A stretch of DNA of 64,000 nucleotides, from positions 2,389,501-2,453,500 of the forward strand of contig JAIOJX010000001.1 of NCBI GenBank assembly GCA_022376925.1, read 5' to 3'. Of the stretch, positions 36,190-49,075 are shown piece after piece. The stretch comes from Tragulus kanchil. Its lineage: Eukaryota > Chordata > Mammalia > Artiodactyla > Tragulidae. Each line of letters starts with the position of its first letter. The stretch's first letter is position 1. Below the pieces are notes generated by a model. The model made no database searches and was not told the DNA's origin. It was given only the letters and a program-made list of their open reading frames with translations. The position numbers and the translations under genes are program-made.

Positions 36190-37030
36190 TAGATGACGTC
36201 GGAATGACTGGTCATGTGGAAAAACAAGCTGGATTTCCTACTTCAGACTCCACACCGAAATAAACTCCAGATGGCTCAGAAAGTTAATGTAAAAAAAGCG
36301 AAACCATAAAAGTACTAGAAGGAATCCTGGGGTGGGGACGGCCTTTCTAAGTATGTCATGAAAACCAGGAACCATAAAAGACAAGACAGAGAAATTAAAA
36401 ACTTCTGTATGGCAAAAGCCTTCATAACTGTCATTAGTCAGATGACAAACAAGGAAGACTTATTTGCACTGAATGTGGCAGCAAAAGACGATCTTCCAAA
36501 AATAAAAAAGGGCTACTTTCCTAGCCAGCGACAGAAAACCGGGCCAGCAGAGAAACGAACAGACAATTCTCACAGCAAGGTTTGCAGGAGCCTCCATTAA
36601 CACATGAAAGAAATGCAAATACAGTCTCGGAGAAGTCGGAGTTAACTTGGATTTGCAAAACCCAGGTGTGGGGAAAATGGTCACTTTTGGGCCCCAGGGG
36701 CCCTAGGGGTGGGAGGATGAATTGTTGTGGCCTTTCTAGAAATATGTAACAAGAACTATGAGGATTCCCTTTGACCTAGCAATACCAACATTCAAAAATT
36801 CTTTTCAGGAATTCCCTGACAGTCCAGTGGTTAAGACTCTGCTTCCAGTGCAGGGGGCCTGGGTTCGATCTCTGGTCAGGGAACTGAGATCCTGCATGCC
36901 TCGTAGTGTGACCAAAACAAACAGAAACTCCCTAAACCCCAAACTAAATCACTGTGCTGTACGCCTGAAACTAGCATGGCACTGTAAATCAACTCCAATA
37001 AAATCATACCTCAAAATAGACATTAAAACA
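36190..37030 (+). mobile_element. L1 3' part, interrupted by a CHR-type SINE
   Basis: AACTCCAGATGGCTCAGAAA and AACTTCTGTATGGCAAAAGC are L1 ORF2 C-terminal/3' sequence. The piece after the SINE ends CTGTGCTGTACGCCTGAAAC...CTCCAATAAAATC, typical of artiodactyl L1 3' ends. ORF2 is broken by stops. A (TA)n tract follows. Confidence 0.75.
36808..36920 (+). mobile_element. CHR-type (CHR-2-like) tRNA-derived SINE
   Basis: GGAATTCCCTGACAGTCCAG, TGGTTAAGACTCTGCTTCCA, then GGTTCGATCTCTGGTCAGGG (an internal B-box-like promoter) are characteristic of cetartiodactyl CHR SINEs. Inserted into the surrounding L1. Confidence 0.85.
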
Positions 37031-37059
37031 TCTTTTTATTATCTGATACATATAAAATG

Positions 37060-37090
37060 CTATATATATGTATACATATATATATATATG
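37060..37090. repeat. (TA)n microsatellite
   Basis: Interrupted TATATA tract directly after the L1 3' end. Confidence 0.9.
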
Positions 37091-38096
37091 TTGTATAAAA
37101 TGTGATGGAATGGAACATCTGCCCACCAGCCAGCACCATTTTCTGTGCCATCTGTCCTGACTTGACCCCACCTCCTGCCACCTGCTCAGGCCCACTAACC
37201 TTTGTTTTTAGGAGTCACTAATTGTTTCCTCTAGGTTGGACCATTCTGATCAGAATGCAGGCATGATGCCATTCTTCCCGTCACCAGAAAGCTTTTTCTT
37301 GTTTGCCTCTTCTCCTCTAGCTACTCTTCATTTATTTCCCTCCTGCATTTTTCAGCAGTAGTCTGGGAGAGGCGTATCTGCACTTCCCGTCTCCAGCCCT
37401 TCTTCTTCCCTTCCTGCTCATGGACAGCACTTGGCAGAAGTGGCTCTTGTCAAGGCCACCGGTGCCCTCCATCTTGCTGTGTCCGATGGCCAGCTTTCAG
37501 TTCTCACTTGACTGGACATGTCAGCAGCACTGAACACAGGAATCACTCCTTCTGGAAGTGCTTTACTCCTGACCCCTTCTCATTGCGCCCCCGTCCAGCC
37601 TCTTCACTTTAGAGGGTACCAGGACTCAGTTCTTGGAACTCCTCTCAATGATTTCCCCTTTTTTATGGTGATTTCTGCCCATCTTGTGTCTTTAAACACC
37701 ATCTGAAGGCTGATAACCCCCAAACTAACGTCTCCAACTCAGGCCTTTCCCCTTAATTTCAGATTCCTATATCCCAAGGCCCATTCAATGCATATTGATG
37801 AGGCATTGTATTTGGTGTCCCCAGTCAAACTCCTTGTCCGCCCTCCCAAGCCTGTTCCTCCCACAGGTGTTCCCACCGAGGTTGGGGCTACAGAAATCTG
37901 GCTGCTTGTCCTCACCTCTACTATCTGGTGAGCTTGGAATTGTCTTGCCTTTAAGAACAAGTCTGCTCTGGAATTCTTGTACACACCTCCTGACCACGTG
38001 GACAAGAGATTCTGGGTTTTTTCTTTTCTTTTACTTTTTACTTTTACAGAGTTTTGTTGTTTACAAATATGTATAATCCCAGATTAGTCATATTAG

Positions 38097-38243
38097 GTGA
38101 GTGCTTCTCAAACTTTAGTGGGCTTCAGAATCCCCTGGATGGCTCGTTAACACCCAGAGGGTGGGATCTCACCCCCAGAGATCCCAGTTTGGTTAGGAAT
38201 GCACTGGCATTTCTAACAAGATTCCAGATGATGCTCATGCTGT
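38097..38243 (+). mobile_element. MER5A-type hAT DNA transposon (doubled at 39168-39314)
   Basis: GTGCTTCTCAAACTTTAGTG, AGAATCCCCTGGATGGCTCG and CATTTCTAACAAGATTCCAG follow MER5A in order. Its right terminus abuts a Bov-tA SINE. Second copy due to D10. Confidence 0.85.
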
Positions 38244-38247
38244 GTAA

Positions 38248-38465
38248 GTGAGACTGTCAGCCGCTCAGTCGTGTCAGACTCTTTGTGACCCCACGGACTG
38301 TAGCCCCCATGGATCATAGGCTCCTCTGGCCATGGGACTGTCCAGGCAAGAGCACTGGAGTGGGTCGCCATGCCCTCCTCCAGGTGCCCTTCCCCACCCA
38401 AAGATCGAACCCAGGTCTCCTGCATTGCAAGCAGATTCTTTACCATCCCAGCCACCAGGAAGCCC
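38248..38465 (+). mobile_element. Bov-tA/BovA SINE (doubled at 39319-39536)
   Basis: CAGCCGCTCAGTCGTGTCAG, GGACTGTAGCCCCCATGGAT, GAACCCAGGTCTCCTGCATT and a terminal ACCAGGAAGCCC are diagnostic of the ruminant SINE. Near full length. The copy at 39536 has ACCAGGGAAGCCC, one more G. Confidence 0.93.
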
Positions 38466-38489
38466 GTCGCTCGTGCTACTGGTGAGGAA

Positions 38490-40450
38490 ATCACACTTGG
38501 ATATTCACAGCTCTAGGGTGTATTATACCCAAGAGTAAAAATGCCGGGTCACAGGATTCGTGCCTGTTTGACCTCGCAATAGAACACTGGTTTGCCTTTG
38601 GAGGAGCAGTGGGTGAGAGCACCCAGTGCGCCACATCCTTGCCGAGACTTGATGTTGTCAGAGGCCCTTTGGCTGCCAATACAATGGATACAGAGGTGCT
38701 GGCAATACAACGGTTTTGAGTCACTGACATTTATCTTCAGATGGCAATCACCTGGGGTTGGGAGAGAATACATGAGTATAAGTATGCTCATCGCAACTTT
38801 ATTCTTAGTATTAAAAAACTGGTAACAATGTAGGTTTCCATCCATCCATACACTCAACATTTATAACAGGATAATATGAAGCTGGTCAAGATGATGATTC
38901 TAGGTCTCTAGATACTAACATGGAAAATGCATACATATTGTTCGGGAAAGTTTCCCCTCAGGTGTTCCCCGAGGTTGGGGCAAAAAGGGATCTACTATCT
39001 GGTGAGCTTGGAATTGTCTTGCCTTTAAGAACAAGTCTGCTCTGGAATTCTTGTACACACCTCCTGGCCCCGTGGACAAGAGATTCTGGAGTTTTCTTTT
39101 CTTTACTTTTACTTTTACAGAGTTTTGTTGTTTACAAATATGTATAATCCCAGATTAGTCATATTAGGTGAGTGCTTCTCAAACTTTAGTGGGCTTCAGA
39201 ATCCCCTGGATGGCTCGTTAACACCCAGAGGGTGGGATCTCACCCCCAGAGATCCCAGTTTGGTTAGGAATGCACTGGCATTTCTAACAAGATTCCAGAT
39301 GATGCTCATGCTGTGTAAGTGAGACTGTCAGCCGCTCAGTCGTGTCAGACTCTTTGTGACCCCACGGACTGTAGCCCCCATGGATCATAGGCTCCTCTGG
39401 CCATGGGACTGTCCAGGCAAGAGCACTGGAGTGGGTCGCCATGCCCTCCTCCAGGTGCCCTTCCCCACCCAAAGATCGAACCCAGGTCTCCTGCATTGCA
39501 AGCAGATTCTTTACCATCCCAGCCACCAGGGAAGCCCGTCGCTCGTGCTACTGGTGAGGAAATCACACTTGGATATTCACAGCTCTAGGGTGTATTATAC
39601 CCAAGAGTAAAAATGCCGGGTCACAGGATTCGTGCCTGTTTGACCTCGCAATAGAACACTGGTTTGCCTTTGGAGGAGCAGTGGGTGAGAGCACCCAGTG
39701 CGCCACATCCTTGCCGAGACTTGATGTTGTCAGAGGCCCTTTGGCTGCCAATACAATGGATACAGAGGTGCTGGCAATACAACGGTTTTGAGTCACTGAC
39801 ATTTATCTTCAGATGGCAATCACCTGGGGTTGGGAGAGAATACATGAGTATAAGTATGCTCATCGCAACTTTATTCTTAGTATTAAAAAACTGGTAACAA
39901 TGTAGGTTTCCATCCATCCATACACTCAACATTTATAACAGGATAATATGAAGCTGGTCAAGATGATGATTCTAGGTCTCTAGATACTAACATGGAAAAT
40001 GCCTATAACATATTGTTGAACAAGAGGCAACAGCAGTTTCCATGAGACACATGAGAGCATGGAGAGTGTGATTTCATTTCTGTAAAATTGTCTGAAGGCA
40101 TTGAGAAACACCTCAATATACTTGATATGTCTAGGAGATGGAGTCTGAGCTACCTTGACTTCTCTTTTTTGTGTATATCTTCTGTAACGTTTGATTTTTT
40201 TTTTTAATGTGCATATCTGTTTTTTTGCTTAAAAAAGTCATTTTCAACAACTACATCATTATATTTCTGTTTGTGTATGCTAGACAGCATCTGGAAGGTT
40301 TCACATGAAAGTGGTCAGAGTGGCTGCCGCTAGGCAGTGGGTTTGTGTGGGCTGAGTGGAAATGTACTTTAAGTTTCTCTTTATTCTATTCTATACTCTG
40401 AATTTTTATGACAATGTGTTACTTTCATAAAAACAAACAAACAAAAAAAA
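38490..40450 (+). mobile_element. L1 3'-region remnants
   Basis: TTATACCCAAGAGTAAAAAT and CATCGCAACTTTATTCTTAG resemble L1 3' ends. The span is inflated by the D10 copy. Ends near an A/AAAC-rich stretch at 40430-40470, doubled at 41531-41571 by D11. Confidence 0.5.
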
Positions 40451-42172
40451 CACTAGTAAAAACAAAAAAGAAAAGAGAGCTAGTCTTAATACACAAGCAA
40501 TCCCTGCCAGCCCTTGCCCTTGCCAGCCCAGGCCAGCCCACTGAACCACGCTGAGCCCCAGTGACTTCACAAGGATCCCACTTAAGCTGTGCCAGACTGC
40601 CTCTGGGCAAGAGCTTTCAAGCTGGGGAGCCCGGGCGAGTCAGTGGGCTGCCCAGGAGAGCTTTCCTCCTGCTTCTGGGTGCTGCCTTGAGGCAAGTCAC
40701 AGATCACCCCCACAAAGCATATTTTTGTGGTCTCCCCTACTGTCTGTGCTGGAAGGAGAGGCCAGCCCCTCAGAGGGCCCAGGGAGAAGCCGTTGACACA
40801 GCCAAGGAAGCGAGTGACTGTCAAGGAGTGGGGACAAGCTCCACCAGTGAGCAGCCTGTGTCTCTAACGAAGTGATTTTCAGTCTATAAAGGTCAGACCC
40901 AGGAAGCGGTGCCCACAAAATGAGAAAGGCGGAAAGACTGAACAGGGGATCGTCTACAACACACTATGGGAATCAGGGTCACCTGGAATGAAGAATGAAT
41001 TAATTTGATCCAAAATGAAAAAGATCCTCTAAGGGAATGGCCACCCACTCCAGTGTTCTTTTGGAAGATGAAACTGTCAATGATGACTATCGATATAAAA
41101 AATCCCTAAAAATTGTTGAACAAGAGGCAACAGCAGTTTCCATGAGACACATGAGAGCATGGAGAGTGTGATTTCATTTCTGTAAAATTGTCTGAAGGCA
41201 TTGAGAAACACCTCAATATACTTGATATGTCTAGGAGATGGAGTCTGAGCTACCTTGACTTCTCTTTTTTGTGTATATCTTCTGTAACGTTTGATTTTTT
41301 TTTTTAATGTGCATATCTGTTTTTTTGCTTAAAAAAGTCATTTTCAACAACTACATCATTATATTTCTGTTTGTGTATGCTAGACAGCATCTGGAAGGTT
41401 TCACATGAAAGTGGTCAGAGTGGCTGCCGCTAGGCAGTGGGTTTGTGTGGGCTGAGTGGAAATGTACTTTAAGTTTTCTCTTTATTCTATTCTATACTCT
41501 GAATTTTTATGACAATGTGTTACTTTCATAAAAACAAACAAACAAAAAAAACACTAGTAAAAACAAAAAAGAAAAGAGAGCTAGTCTTAATACACAAGCA
41601 ATCCCTGCCAGCCCTTGCCCTTGCCAGCCCAGGCCAGCCCACTGAACCACGCTGAGCCCCAGTGACTTCACAAGGATCCCACTTAAGCTGTGCCAGACTG
41701 CCTCTGGGCAAGAGCTTTCAAGCTGGGGAGCCCGGGCGAGTCAGTGGGCTGCCCAGGAGAGCTTTCCTCCTGCTTCTGGGTGCTGCCTTGAGGCAAGTCA
41801 CAGATCACCCCCACAAAGCATATTTTTGTGGTCTCCCCTACTGTCTGTGCTGGAAGGAGAGGCCAGCCCCTCAGAGGGCCCAGGGAGAAGCCGTTGACAC
41901 AGCCAAGGAAGCGAGTGACTGTCAAGGAGTGGGGACAAGCTCCACCAGTGAGCAGCCTGTGTCTCTAACGAAGTGATTTTCAGTCTATAAAGGTCAGACC
42001 CAGGAAGCGGTGCCCACAAAATGAGAAAGGCGTAAAGACTGAACATGGGATCGTCTACAACACACTATGGGAATCAGGGGTCACCTGGAATGAAGAATGA
42101 ATTAATTTGATCCAAAATGAAAAAGATCCTCTGAAGAAGGGAATGGCCACCCACTCCAGTGTTCTTTCCTGG
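40012..42172. repeat. Direct duplication D11, unit 1.10 kb, junction 41112
   Basis: ATTGTTGAACAAG starts both copies (40012, 41112). The first copy matches to about 41072 and then has about 40 bp (41073-41111) with no counterpart in the second copy, which instead continues into a normal Bov-tA SINE. Confidence 0.94.
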
Positions 42173-44393
42173 AGAATTCCATGGACAGAGGAGCCTGGTG
42201 GACTGCGGTCCATGGGGTTCCAAAGAGTCTGACACGACTGAGCAGCTAACACTTTCAAAACAAAAGAAGACGTCACGCAGCGGGGACTGGACCGACAACG
42301 GGTGCTCCCTCCTCACAGCAGCTCCTCTGCCTCCCCCAGGGCCCATGAGATCTGGAAGGGAGAAACTGGCTCCCATTCATGCCCCTCCTCTGTGCATAGG
42401 TAGGGGGCACTACTAAGCGCTCAGGAAGTGTTGGATCACCTCCAGTATAGCAACAAAATGCAGATACCATTTTGCGAACGCTCATTTTCAAAACTCAAGG
42501 CAGAGTCACAGCTGGACGTGTCGTGACATCACTATTTCAGCTGCCATGGCCACTGCGATGGGGTGGGCGCCAGTGGGGAGGGGGCAGAGGGCTGTGGGGG
42601 AAAGTGAGTGGAGGGGAGCCTGGCCTCAAGGAAGGCGGAGCCAGAGGTGGCAGGGGCAATCACGCCTCCCTGGGCTGCTGGAGAGCTCCTTCAGGTCACA
42701 TCTCTGGGCCCCTGGCTGCACCCACAAGGGACATGGGCTTCTCGGTGCGTGTTTGGAAAAAGAGTGACAGGGGCAGAGAGGGCACTGCCATCAGTGGTCT
42801 TTGCAGTTTGTGCCCTACAGGTAAAAGTTGGACTCAGTTTTTTCAAGATGAACTATGGTGATTCTTCTGTGTTGTTACCCTAGAGGAAAAGGCGGGGGAG
42901 GGGAGCGGGCAGCCCGAGCTCCACAGAAACAGAAGGAACAGATAAGAATCTCAAATGCCAGGAACCAACCCTAACCATAAGGATGGGTGGAGAGGAAGCT
43001 GGGGGCAAGGGCCCCACCCTATGAAATTAAGACTCCACATAAAGCCAAGTAAACGTGGAGTCACGTTTGTCTATTTTCTATTAGCTCATCTTGTGGCCAC
43101 TTTGATGTAGGCTTCCTGCCGCCGTGGAAACATTCCCGTGTGGCTGGGATAGACTTCATCTGCTCTTCCCCGGGCCCCACCCCCAGCTTCAACAAGGGGG
43201 CCCCCACCAGCTCTGTCCTCCCTACGTTCAGAGGAGTTGAAATGTTTGACCATCCAAAATGAAAAAGATCCTCTGAAGAAGGGAATGGCCACCCACTCCA
43301 GTGTTCTTTCCTGGAGAATTCCATGGACAGAGGAGCCTGGTGGACTGCGGTCCATGGGGTTCCAAAGAGTCTGACACGACTGAGCAGCTAACACTTTCAA
43401 AACAAAAGAAGACGTCACGCAGCGGGGACTGGACCGACAACGGGTGCTCCCTCCTCACAGCAGCTCCTCTGCCTCCCCCAGGGCCCATGAGATCTGGAAG
43501 GGAGAAACTGGCTCCCATTCATGCCCCTCCTCTGTGCATAGGTAGGGGGCACTACTAAGCGCTCAGGAAGTGTTGGATCACCTCCAGTATAGCAACAAAA
43601 TGCAGATACAATTTTGCAACGCTCATTTTCAAAACTCAAGGCAGAGTCACAGCTGGACGTGTCGTGACATCACTATTTCAGCTGCCATGGCCACTGCGAT
43701 GGGGTGGGCGCCAGTGGGGAGGGGGCAGAGGGCTGTGGGGGAAAGTGAGTGGAGGGGAGCCTGGCCTCAAGGAAGGCGGAGCCAGAGGTGGCAGGGGCAA
43801 TCACGCCTCCCTGGGCTGCTGGAGAGCTCCTTCAGGTCACATCTCTGGGCCCCTGGCTGCACCCACAAGGGACATGGGCTTCTCGGTGCGTGTTTGGAAA
43901 AAGAGTGACAGGGGCAGAGAGGGCACTGCCATCAGTGGTCTTTGCAGTTTGTGCCCTACAGGTAAAAGTTGGACTCAGTTTTTTCAAGATGAACTATGGT
44001 GATTCTTCTGTGTTGTTACCCTAGAGGAAAAGGCGGGGGAGGGGAGCGGGCAGCCCGAGCTCCACAGAAACAGAAGGAACAGATAAGAATCTCAAATGCC
44101 AGGAACCAACCCTAACCATAAGGATGGGTGGAGAGGAAGCTGGGGGCAAGGGCCCCACCCTATGAAATTAAGACTCCACATAAAGCCAAGTAAACGTGGA
44201 GTCACGTTTGTCTATTTTCTATTAGCTCATCTTGTGGCCACTTTGATGTAGGCTTCCTGCCGCCGTGGAAACATTCCCGTGTGGCTGGGATAGACTTCAT
44301 CTGCTCTTCCCCGGGCCCCACCCCCAGCTTCAACAAGGGGGCCCCCACCAGCTCTGTCCTCCCTACGTTCAGAGGAGTTGAAATGTTTGACCA
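42110..44393. repeat. Direct duplication D12, unit 1.142 kb, junction 43252
   Basis: Offset 1141-1142. It shares ATCCAAAATG at the crossover. The unit begins with a Bov-tA SINE fragment (42130-42262), so that is doubled at 43272-43404. It directly overlaps D11 on its left and D13 on its right. Confidence 0.95.
42130..42262 (-). mobile_element. Bov-tA SINE fragment (doubled at 43272-43404; stub at 41033-41070)
   Basis: ATGGCCACCCACTCCAGTGT, TCCTGGAGAATTCCATGGAC and GAGTCTGACACGACTGAGCA are the ruminant SINE in reverse orientation. The three occurrences arise from D11 and D12, not from three insertions. Confidence 0.92.
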
Positions 44394-46453
44394 TCCACAA
44401 AGAGGAGAGGAAATGGGCTGAGCCCAGAGGGAGTTTGGGTTGGGAGTGAGAGAGACACAGAAAGGGTGCCCGCTGACCTCGGCTCTTTGCACACAGCTTT
44501 TATGCAGGAATGAGAGAAGCCCTGTGAAACAGCTGAGGAAGGAGGCGGGGCGGGCAGCGGTCTGCAGGAGTGCCCTTCTGAGGGTCAAGGAGTGAAGCTT
44601 GTTTTGAAGGTAGCGAGACGGAGGGCCTGTGTGATAACCAAGTGGAGGAAATGAGCTGACACAGGATATTGAGGGGCTGGGGCTCAGAGGCACTGTGCAG
44701 GGTGGAGGCCAAGTTTGTGGGGGCAAAGGTTCCTTGTGATGGTCCCTGGAGGCCACAGAGGTCGTGGCGTTCTCTGGCAGTACAGGAAGGGCTGTGCACA
44801 GAATAAGGAAGGCCAGGGAGGAGCCCTGCCCAGCGTAACTGAGAGGGAGCCAGCACGAGGAAAGAGCCTGTGAAGAAGGGGTCAGAGGTCAGGCATCCGC
44901 AGCCCCATATTTGTCAAGACTCATCCAGCAGCTCTCACCGGCTTGTTCCCACTGAGAGCCTGGATCGATTCTAGCCCTGGCTGAAAACTAAACATGAGGC
45001 CTTAAGTGCCCTCCCAATCTAAAGGCATCCAAGAACCTTCCAGCAATATGTGCAGAAGACACAGGCATGTCATCCTCACCAGTCACTGCCACAGCCTCTC
45101 CCCACCCCTACTCCTCTCCTCATTAGGAAAACAATAGCAGCAACTGCCTTGCCCAGCCATGCCAGGGGACATGCTCCCAGAGAACCCTTAAAAGAGCTCA
45201 GAACACCCCACTCCCCGCGATGAAAGAGCCAGCATCGTGTCATTGTCCTGAAGACGGGAGAGTGACAGAATGGCCTCAGAGCAGCCAGGTCTCGGGGGGG
45301 CTGCACTGGATGGGAGGCAGGGAGGAGAGGGTCAAATCCAGTCTGAGACTGGCATTTCAATAACATTCCCGTGTGGCTGGGATAGACTTCATCTGCTCTT
45401 CCCAGGCCCCACCCCAGCTTCAACAAGGGGCCCCCACCAGCTCTGTCCTCCCTACGTTCAGAGGAGTTGAAATGTTTGACCATCCACAAAGAGGAGAGGA
45501 AATGGGCTGAGCCCAGATGGAGTTTGGGTTGGGAGTGAGAGAGACACAGAAAGGGTGCCCGCTGACCTCGGCTCTTTGCACACAGCTTTTATGCAGGAAT
45601 GAGAGAAGCCCTGTGAAACAGCTGAGGAAGGAGGCGGGGCGGGCAGCGGTCTGCAGGAGTGCCCTTCTGAGGGTCAAGGAGTGAAGCTTGTTTTGAAGGT
45701 AGCGAGACGGAGGGCCTGTGTGATAACCAAGTGGAGGAAATGAGCTGACACAGGATATTGAGGGGCTGGGGCTCAGAGGCACTGTGCAGGGTGGAGGCCA
45801 AGTTTGTGGGGGCAAAGGTTCCTTGTGATGGTCCCTGGAGGCCACAGAGGTCGTGGCGTTCTCTGGCAGTACAGGAAGGGCTGTGCACAGAATAAGGAAG
45901 GCCAGGGAGGAGCCCTGCCCAGCGTAACTGAGAGGGAGCCAGCACGAGGAAAGAGCCTGTGAAGAAGGGGTCAGAGGTCAGGCATCCGCAGCCCCATATT
46001 TGTCAAGACTCATCCAGCAGCTCTCACCGGCTTGTTCCCACTGAGAGCCTGGATCGATTCTAGCCCTGGCTGAAAACTAAACATGAGGCCTTAAGTGCCC
46101 TCCCAATCTAAAGGCATCCAAGAACCTTCCAGCAATATGTGCAGAAGACACAGGCATGTCATCCTCACCAGTCACTGCCACAGCCTCTCCCCACCCCTAC
46201 TCCTCTCCTCATTAGGGGAAAAATAGCAGCAACTGCCTTGCCCATCCATGCCAGGGGACATGCTCCCAGAGAACCCTTAAAAGAGCTCAGAACACCCCAC
46301 TCCCCGCGATGAAAGAGCCAGCATCGTGTCATTGTCCTGAAGACGGGAGAGTGACAGAATGGCCTCAGAGCAGCCAGGTCTCGGGGGGGCTGCACTGGAT
46401 GGGAGGCAGGGAGGAGAGGGTCAAATCCAGTCTGAGACTGGCATTTCAATAAC
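44270..46453. repeat. Direct duplication D13, unit about 1.09 kb, junction 45362
   Basis: Starts AACATTCCCG at 44270 and 45362. Here the degraded end is the left end of the second copy: TTCCCAGGCCCCACCCC versus TTCCCCGGGCCCCACCCCC. This shows both kinds of contig end are affected. The rest is nearly identical. Confidence 0.95.
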
Positions 46454-46507
46454 GTATTAGGGGCTGCCTTGCCCATCGGGGAAGGAGAAACTTCAAAAAT
46501 CTGCCTC

Positions 46508-46620
46508 TGATTATTCTCACTTTACAGATGAGGAGACCAAGGTCCAAGGTCCAAGGTCACACTAGTGTGGGAGCCTGGGCTGTCTCCCCGGCCTGGACTC
46601 CTAACTTACACATCTCTTGC
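46508..46620 (+). mobile_element. MIR SINE (doubled at about 47594-47706)
   Basis: TTATTCTCACTTTACAGATG then GAGGAGACCAAGG and GGTCACACTAGTG follow MIR. It includes a small internal repeat (AAGGTCC twice). Second copy due to D14. Confidence 0.75.
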
Positions 46621-46724
46621 CTCACCGGGTTCAGTCTGGAAAAAAGTCCCCTTGGACTGTCAGTTTGTAAAGAGGTTTTCTTCCTTTGGTCAAAATTAAA
46701 TTATTTGAATCTTGCAGTTTGTAA

Positions 46725-47065
46725 ATATAAGAGACTCTACAATGCAGAAATACAAGGAATTATAAGAAACTATTATGAAGAACTATATGGCAATAAAATG
46801 GACGACCTGGAAGAAATGGACAGATGATTAGGTAAATTCAATCTTTCAAGACTAAACCAGGAATAAATAAAAATTACAAATAATCCAATTACAAGCACTG
46901 AAATCAAATCTCTGATCAAAAATCTCCCCTGAAATAAAAGCCCAGAGCCAGATGGCTTCACAGTTGGACTCTATCAAACATTTAGACAAGAGCTAATGCC
47001 TATCCTTCTAAAACTCTTTCAAAAAATTGCACAGGAAGGAACACTTCCAAACACAACCTACAAGC
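46725..47065 (+). mobile_element. L1 ORF2 fragment (doubled at about 47813-48153)
   Basis: Translates in pieces to RNYYEELYGNKMDDLEEMDR and, after a frameshift, sequence around the motif SPEPDGF, the reverse-transcriptase entry region of L1 ORF2. Stop codons disrupt it. Second copy due to D14. Confidence 0.88.
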
Positions 47066-48574
47066 CCACCACAGTTCAGTGTCCCATCTGAAGGTCAAAG
47101 GGGCTGTGACCCTTCCCCCGCCCCCGCCTTAGGCTATGGTCCAGGACGCTGAGCCATTTGGCCAAGGCCGCACAGGGGAGGAGTAGCTGACTCTGGACAG
47201 CAGTGTGAGGCAGCCAGAACCCTTCAGGAAAGCACGTGTGCTGGGTCCCTCTAAGCTGCCCCAGGAGATCCAGCCGCCTGGCTCTGGAGGCCCTAGAAGG
47301 CACAGCACACACATGTGGATGCAGCTTCTGTAATGACAGGTTCTACTTCTCTCTGGCTGGAGCTCAAAGCTTATCTTGAGAGGAACCTTCCTCGAGCTGC
47401 AGAGAGCCGTGCACATGCCCAGGCTCCACTCTCAGAGCTCCTAGTTTTAGCTTAGAGATGAGGTCAGACAACTCACATTTTAAACAGGGGGATGGAGGGA
47501 GGGGGGTCAAATCCAGTCTGAGACTGGCATTTCAATAACGTATTAGGGGCTGCCTTGCCCATCGGGGAAGGAGAAACTTCAAAAATCTGCCTCTGATTAT
47601 TCTCACTTTACAGATGAGGAGACCAAGGTCCAAGGTCCAAGGTCACACTAGTGTGGGAGCCTGGGCTGTCTCCCCGGCCTGGACTCCTAACTTACACATC
47701 TCTTGCCTCACCGGGTTCAGTCTGGGGAAAAAAGTCCCCTTGGACTGTCAGTTTGTAAAGAGGTTTTCTTCCTTTGGTCAAAATTAAATTATTTGAATCT
47801 TGCAGTTTGTAAATATAAGAGACTCTACAATGCAGAAATACAAGGAATTATAAGAAACTATTATGAAGAACTATATGGCAATAAAATGGACGACCTGGAA
47901 GAAATGGACAGATGATTAGGTAAATTCAATCTTTCAAGACTAAACCAGGAATAAATAAAAATTACAAATAATCCAATTACAAGCACTGAAATCAAATCTC
48001 TGATCAAAAATCTCCCCTGAAATAAAAGCCCAGAGCCAGATGGCTTCACAGTTGGACTCTATCAAACATTTAGACAAGAGCTAATGCCTATCCTTCTAAA
48101 ACTCTTTCAAAAAATTGCACAGGAAGGAACACTTCCAAACACAACCTACAAGCCCACCACAGTTCAGTGTCCCATCTGAAGGTCAAAGGGGCTGTGACCC
48201 TTCCCCCGCCCCCGCCTTAGGCTATGGTCCAGGACGCTGAGCCATTTGGCCAAGGCCGCACAGGGGAGGAGTAGCTGACTCTGGACAGCAGTGTGAGGCA
48301 GCCAGAACCCTTCAGGAAAGCACGTGTGCTGGGTCCCTCTAAGCTGCCCCAGGAGATCCAGCCGCCTGGCTCTGGAGGCCCTAGAAGGCACAGCACACAC
48401 ATGTGGATGCAGCTTCTGTAATGACAGGTTCTACTTCTCTCTGGCTGGAGCTCAAAGCTTATCTTGAGAGGAACCTTCCTCGAGCTGCAGAGAGCCGTGC
48501 ACATGCCCAGGCTCCACTCTCAGAGCTCCTAGTTTTTAGCTTAGAGATGAGGTCAGACAACTCACATTTTAAAC

Positions 48575-49075
48575 AAATAACTCGGGAGACTCGGGTGTGC
48601 TCCAAAGACTGAGGAATCCAGTTCCCAAGGCAGGCGTCAGGGCGGTGTGGGGAGCTCCAGGAGGTAATCCAGGGGTGGAGCTAAAGCAGTTAAGGCACCT
48701 GGAATCTTCCCCAGGCCGGTCTGTCAAGCCTTCGGTTCGGGGGCGTGATGATGGGAAAGCTGTGAAGGTCACTGAAGGCTGTGCGCTGATTTCAAATGCA
48801 CTTCAGTAGAGTTTCACTGTTGGTGTGCTACTTACTTCATCATTTATGGTAATATCAGTTGTCCCTGCAGGACCCCGTGTGCAATAGTACTCCGCTGCCA
48901 GCACACTTGTTCGAGACACAGGATCCTTTGACTATGACCACTTGGCTAACTATTCTGCTGAGGGCGTGCGTGTATATATTACGATAAGGGGAATTGGTCT
49001 ATTTACCGTTTTCCATTCTGTTCTTATTAGGGAGTCTTCCTTCTTTTCCTAGTCCCTGGAAAGTATTGTTTTTGT
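48575..49075. other. Unique DNA before BovB, nothing recognised
   Basis: No coding exon or named element recognised. Confidence 0.4.

Larger units (their letters stand above)
37866..40020. repeat. Direct duplication D10, unit about 1.07-1.09 kb, junction about 38956
   Basis: The left end of the second copy is degraded: about 50 bases between GAGGTTGGGGC and CTACTATCTGG in the first copy become about ten. After that the match is near perfect for over 900 bp, covering a MER5A, a Bov-tA SINE and L1-like sequence. Confidence 0.94.
46418..48574. repeat. Direct duplication D14, unit about 1.09 kb, junction about 47486
   Basis: GGGTCAAATCC at 46418 and 47504; offset 1086-1088. It contains a MIR and an L1 ORF2 fragment, both doubled. 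The junction region 47486-47503 is a shortened version of 46395-46417. Confidence 0.95.

Noticed and set aside
36840..36880. tRNA gene
   Set aside because: The GGTTCGATCTC box belongs to a tRNA-derived CHR SINE; there is no cloverleaf with a paired acceptor stem.
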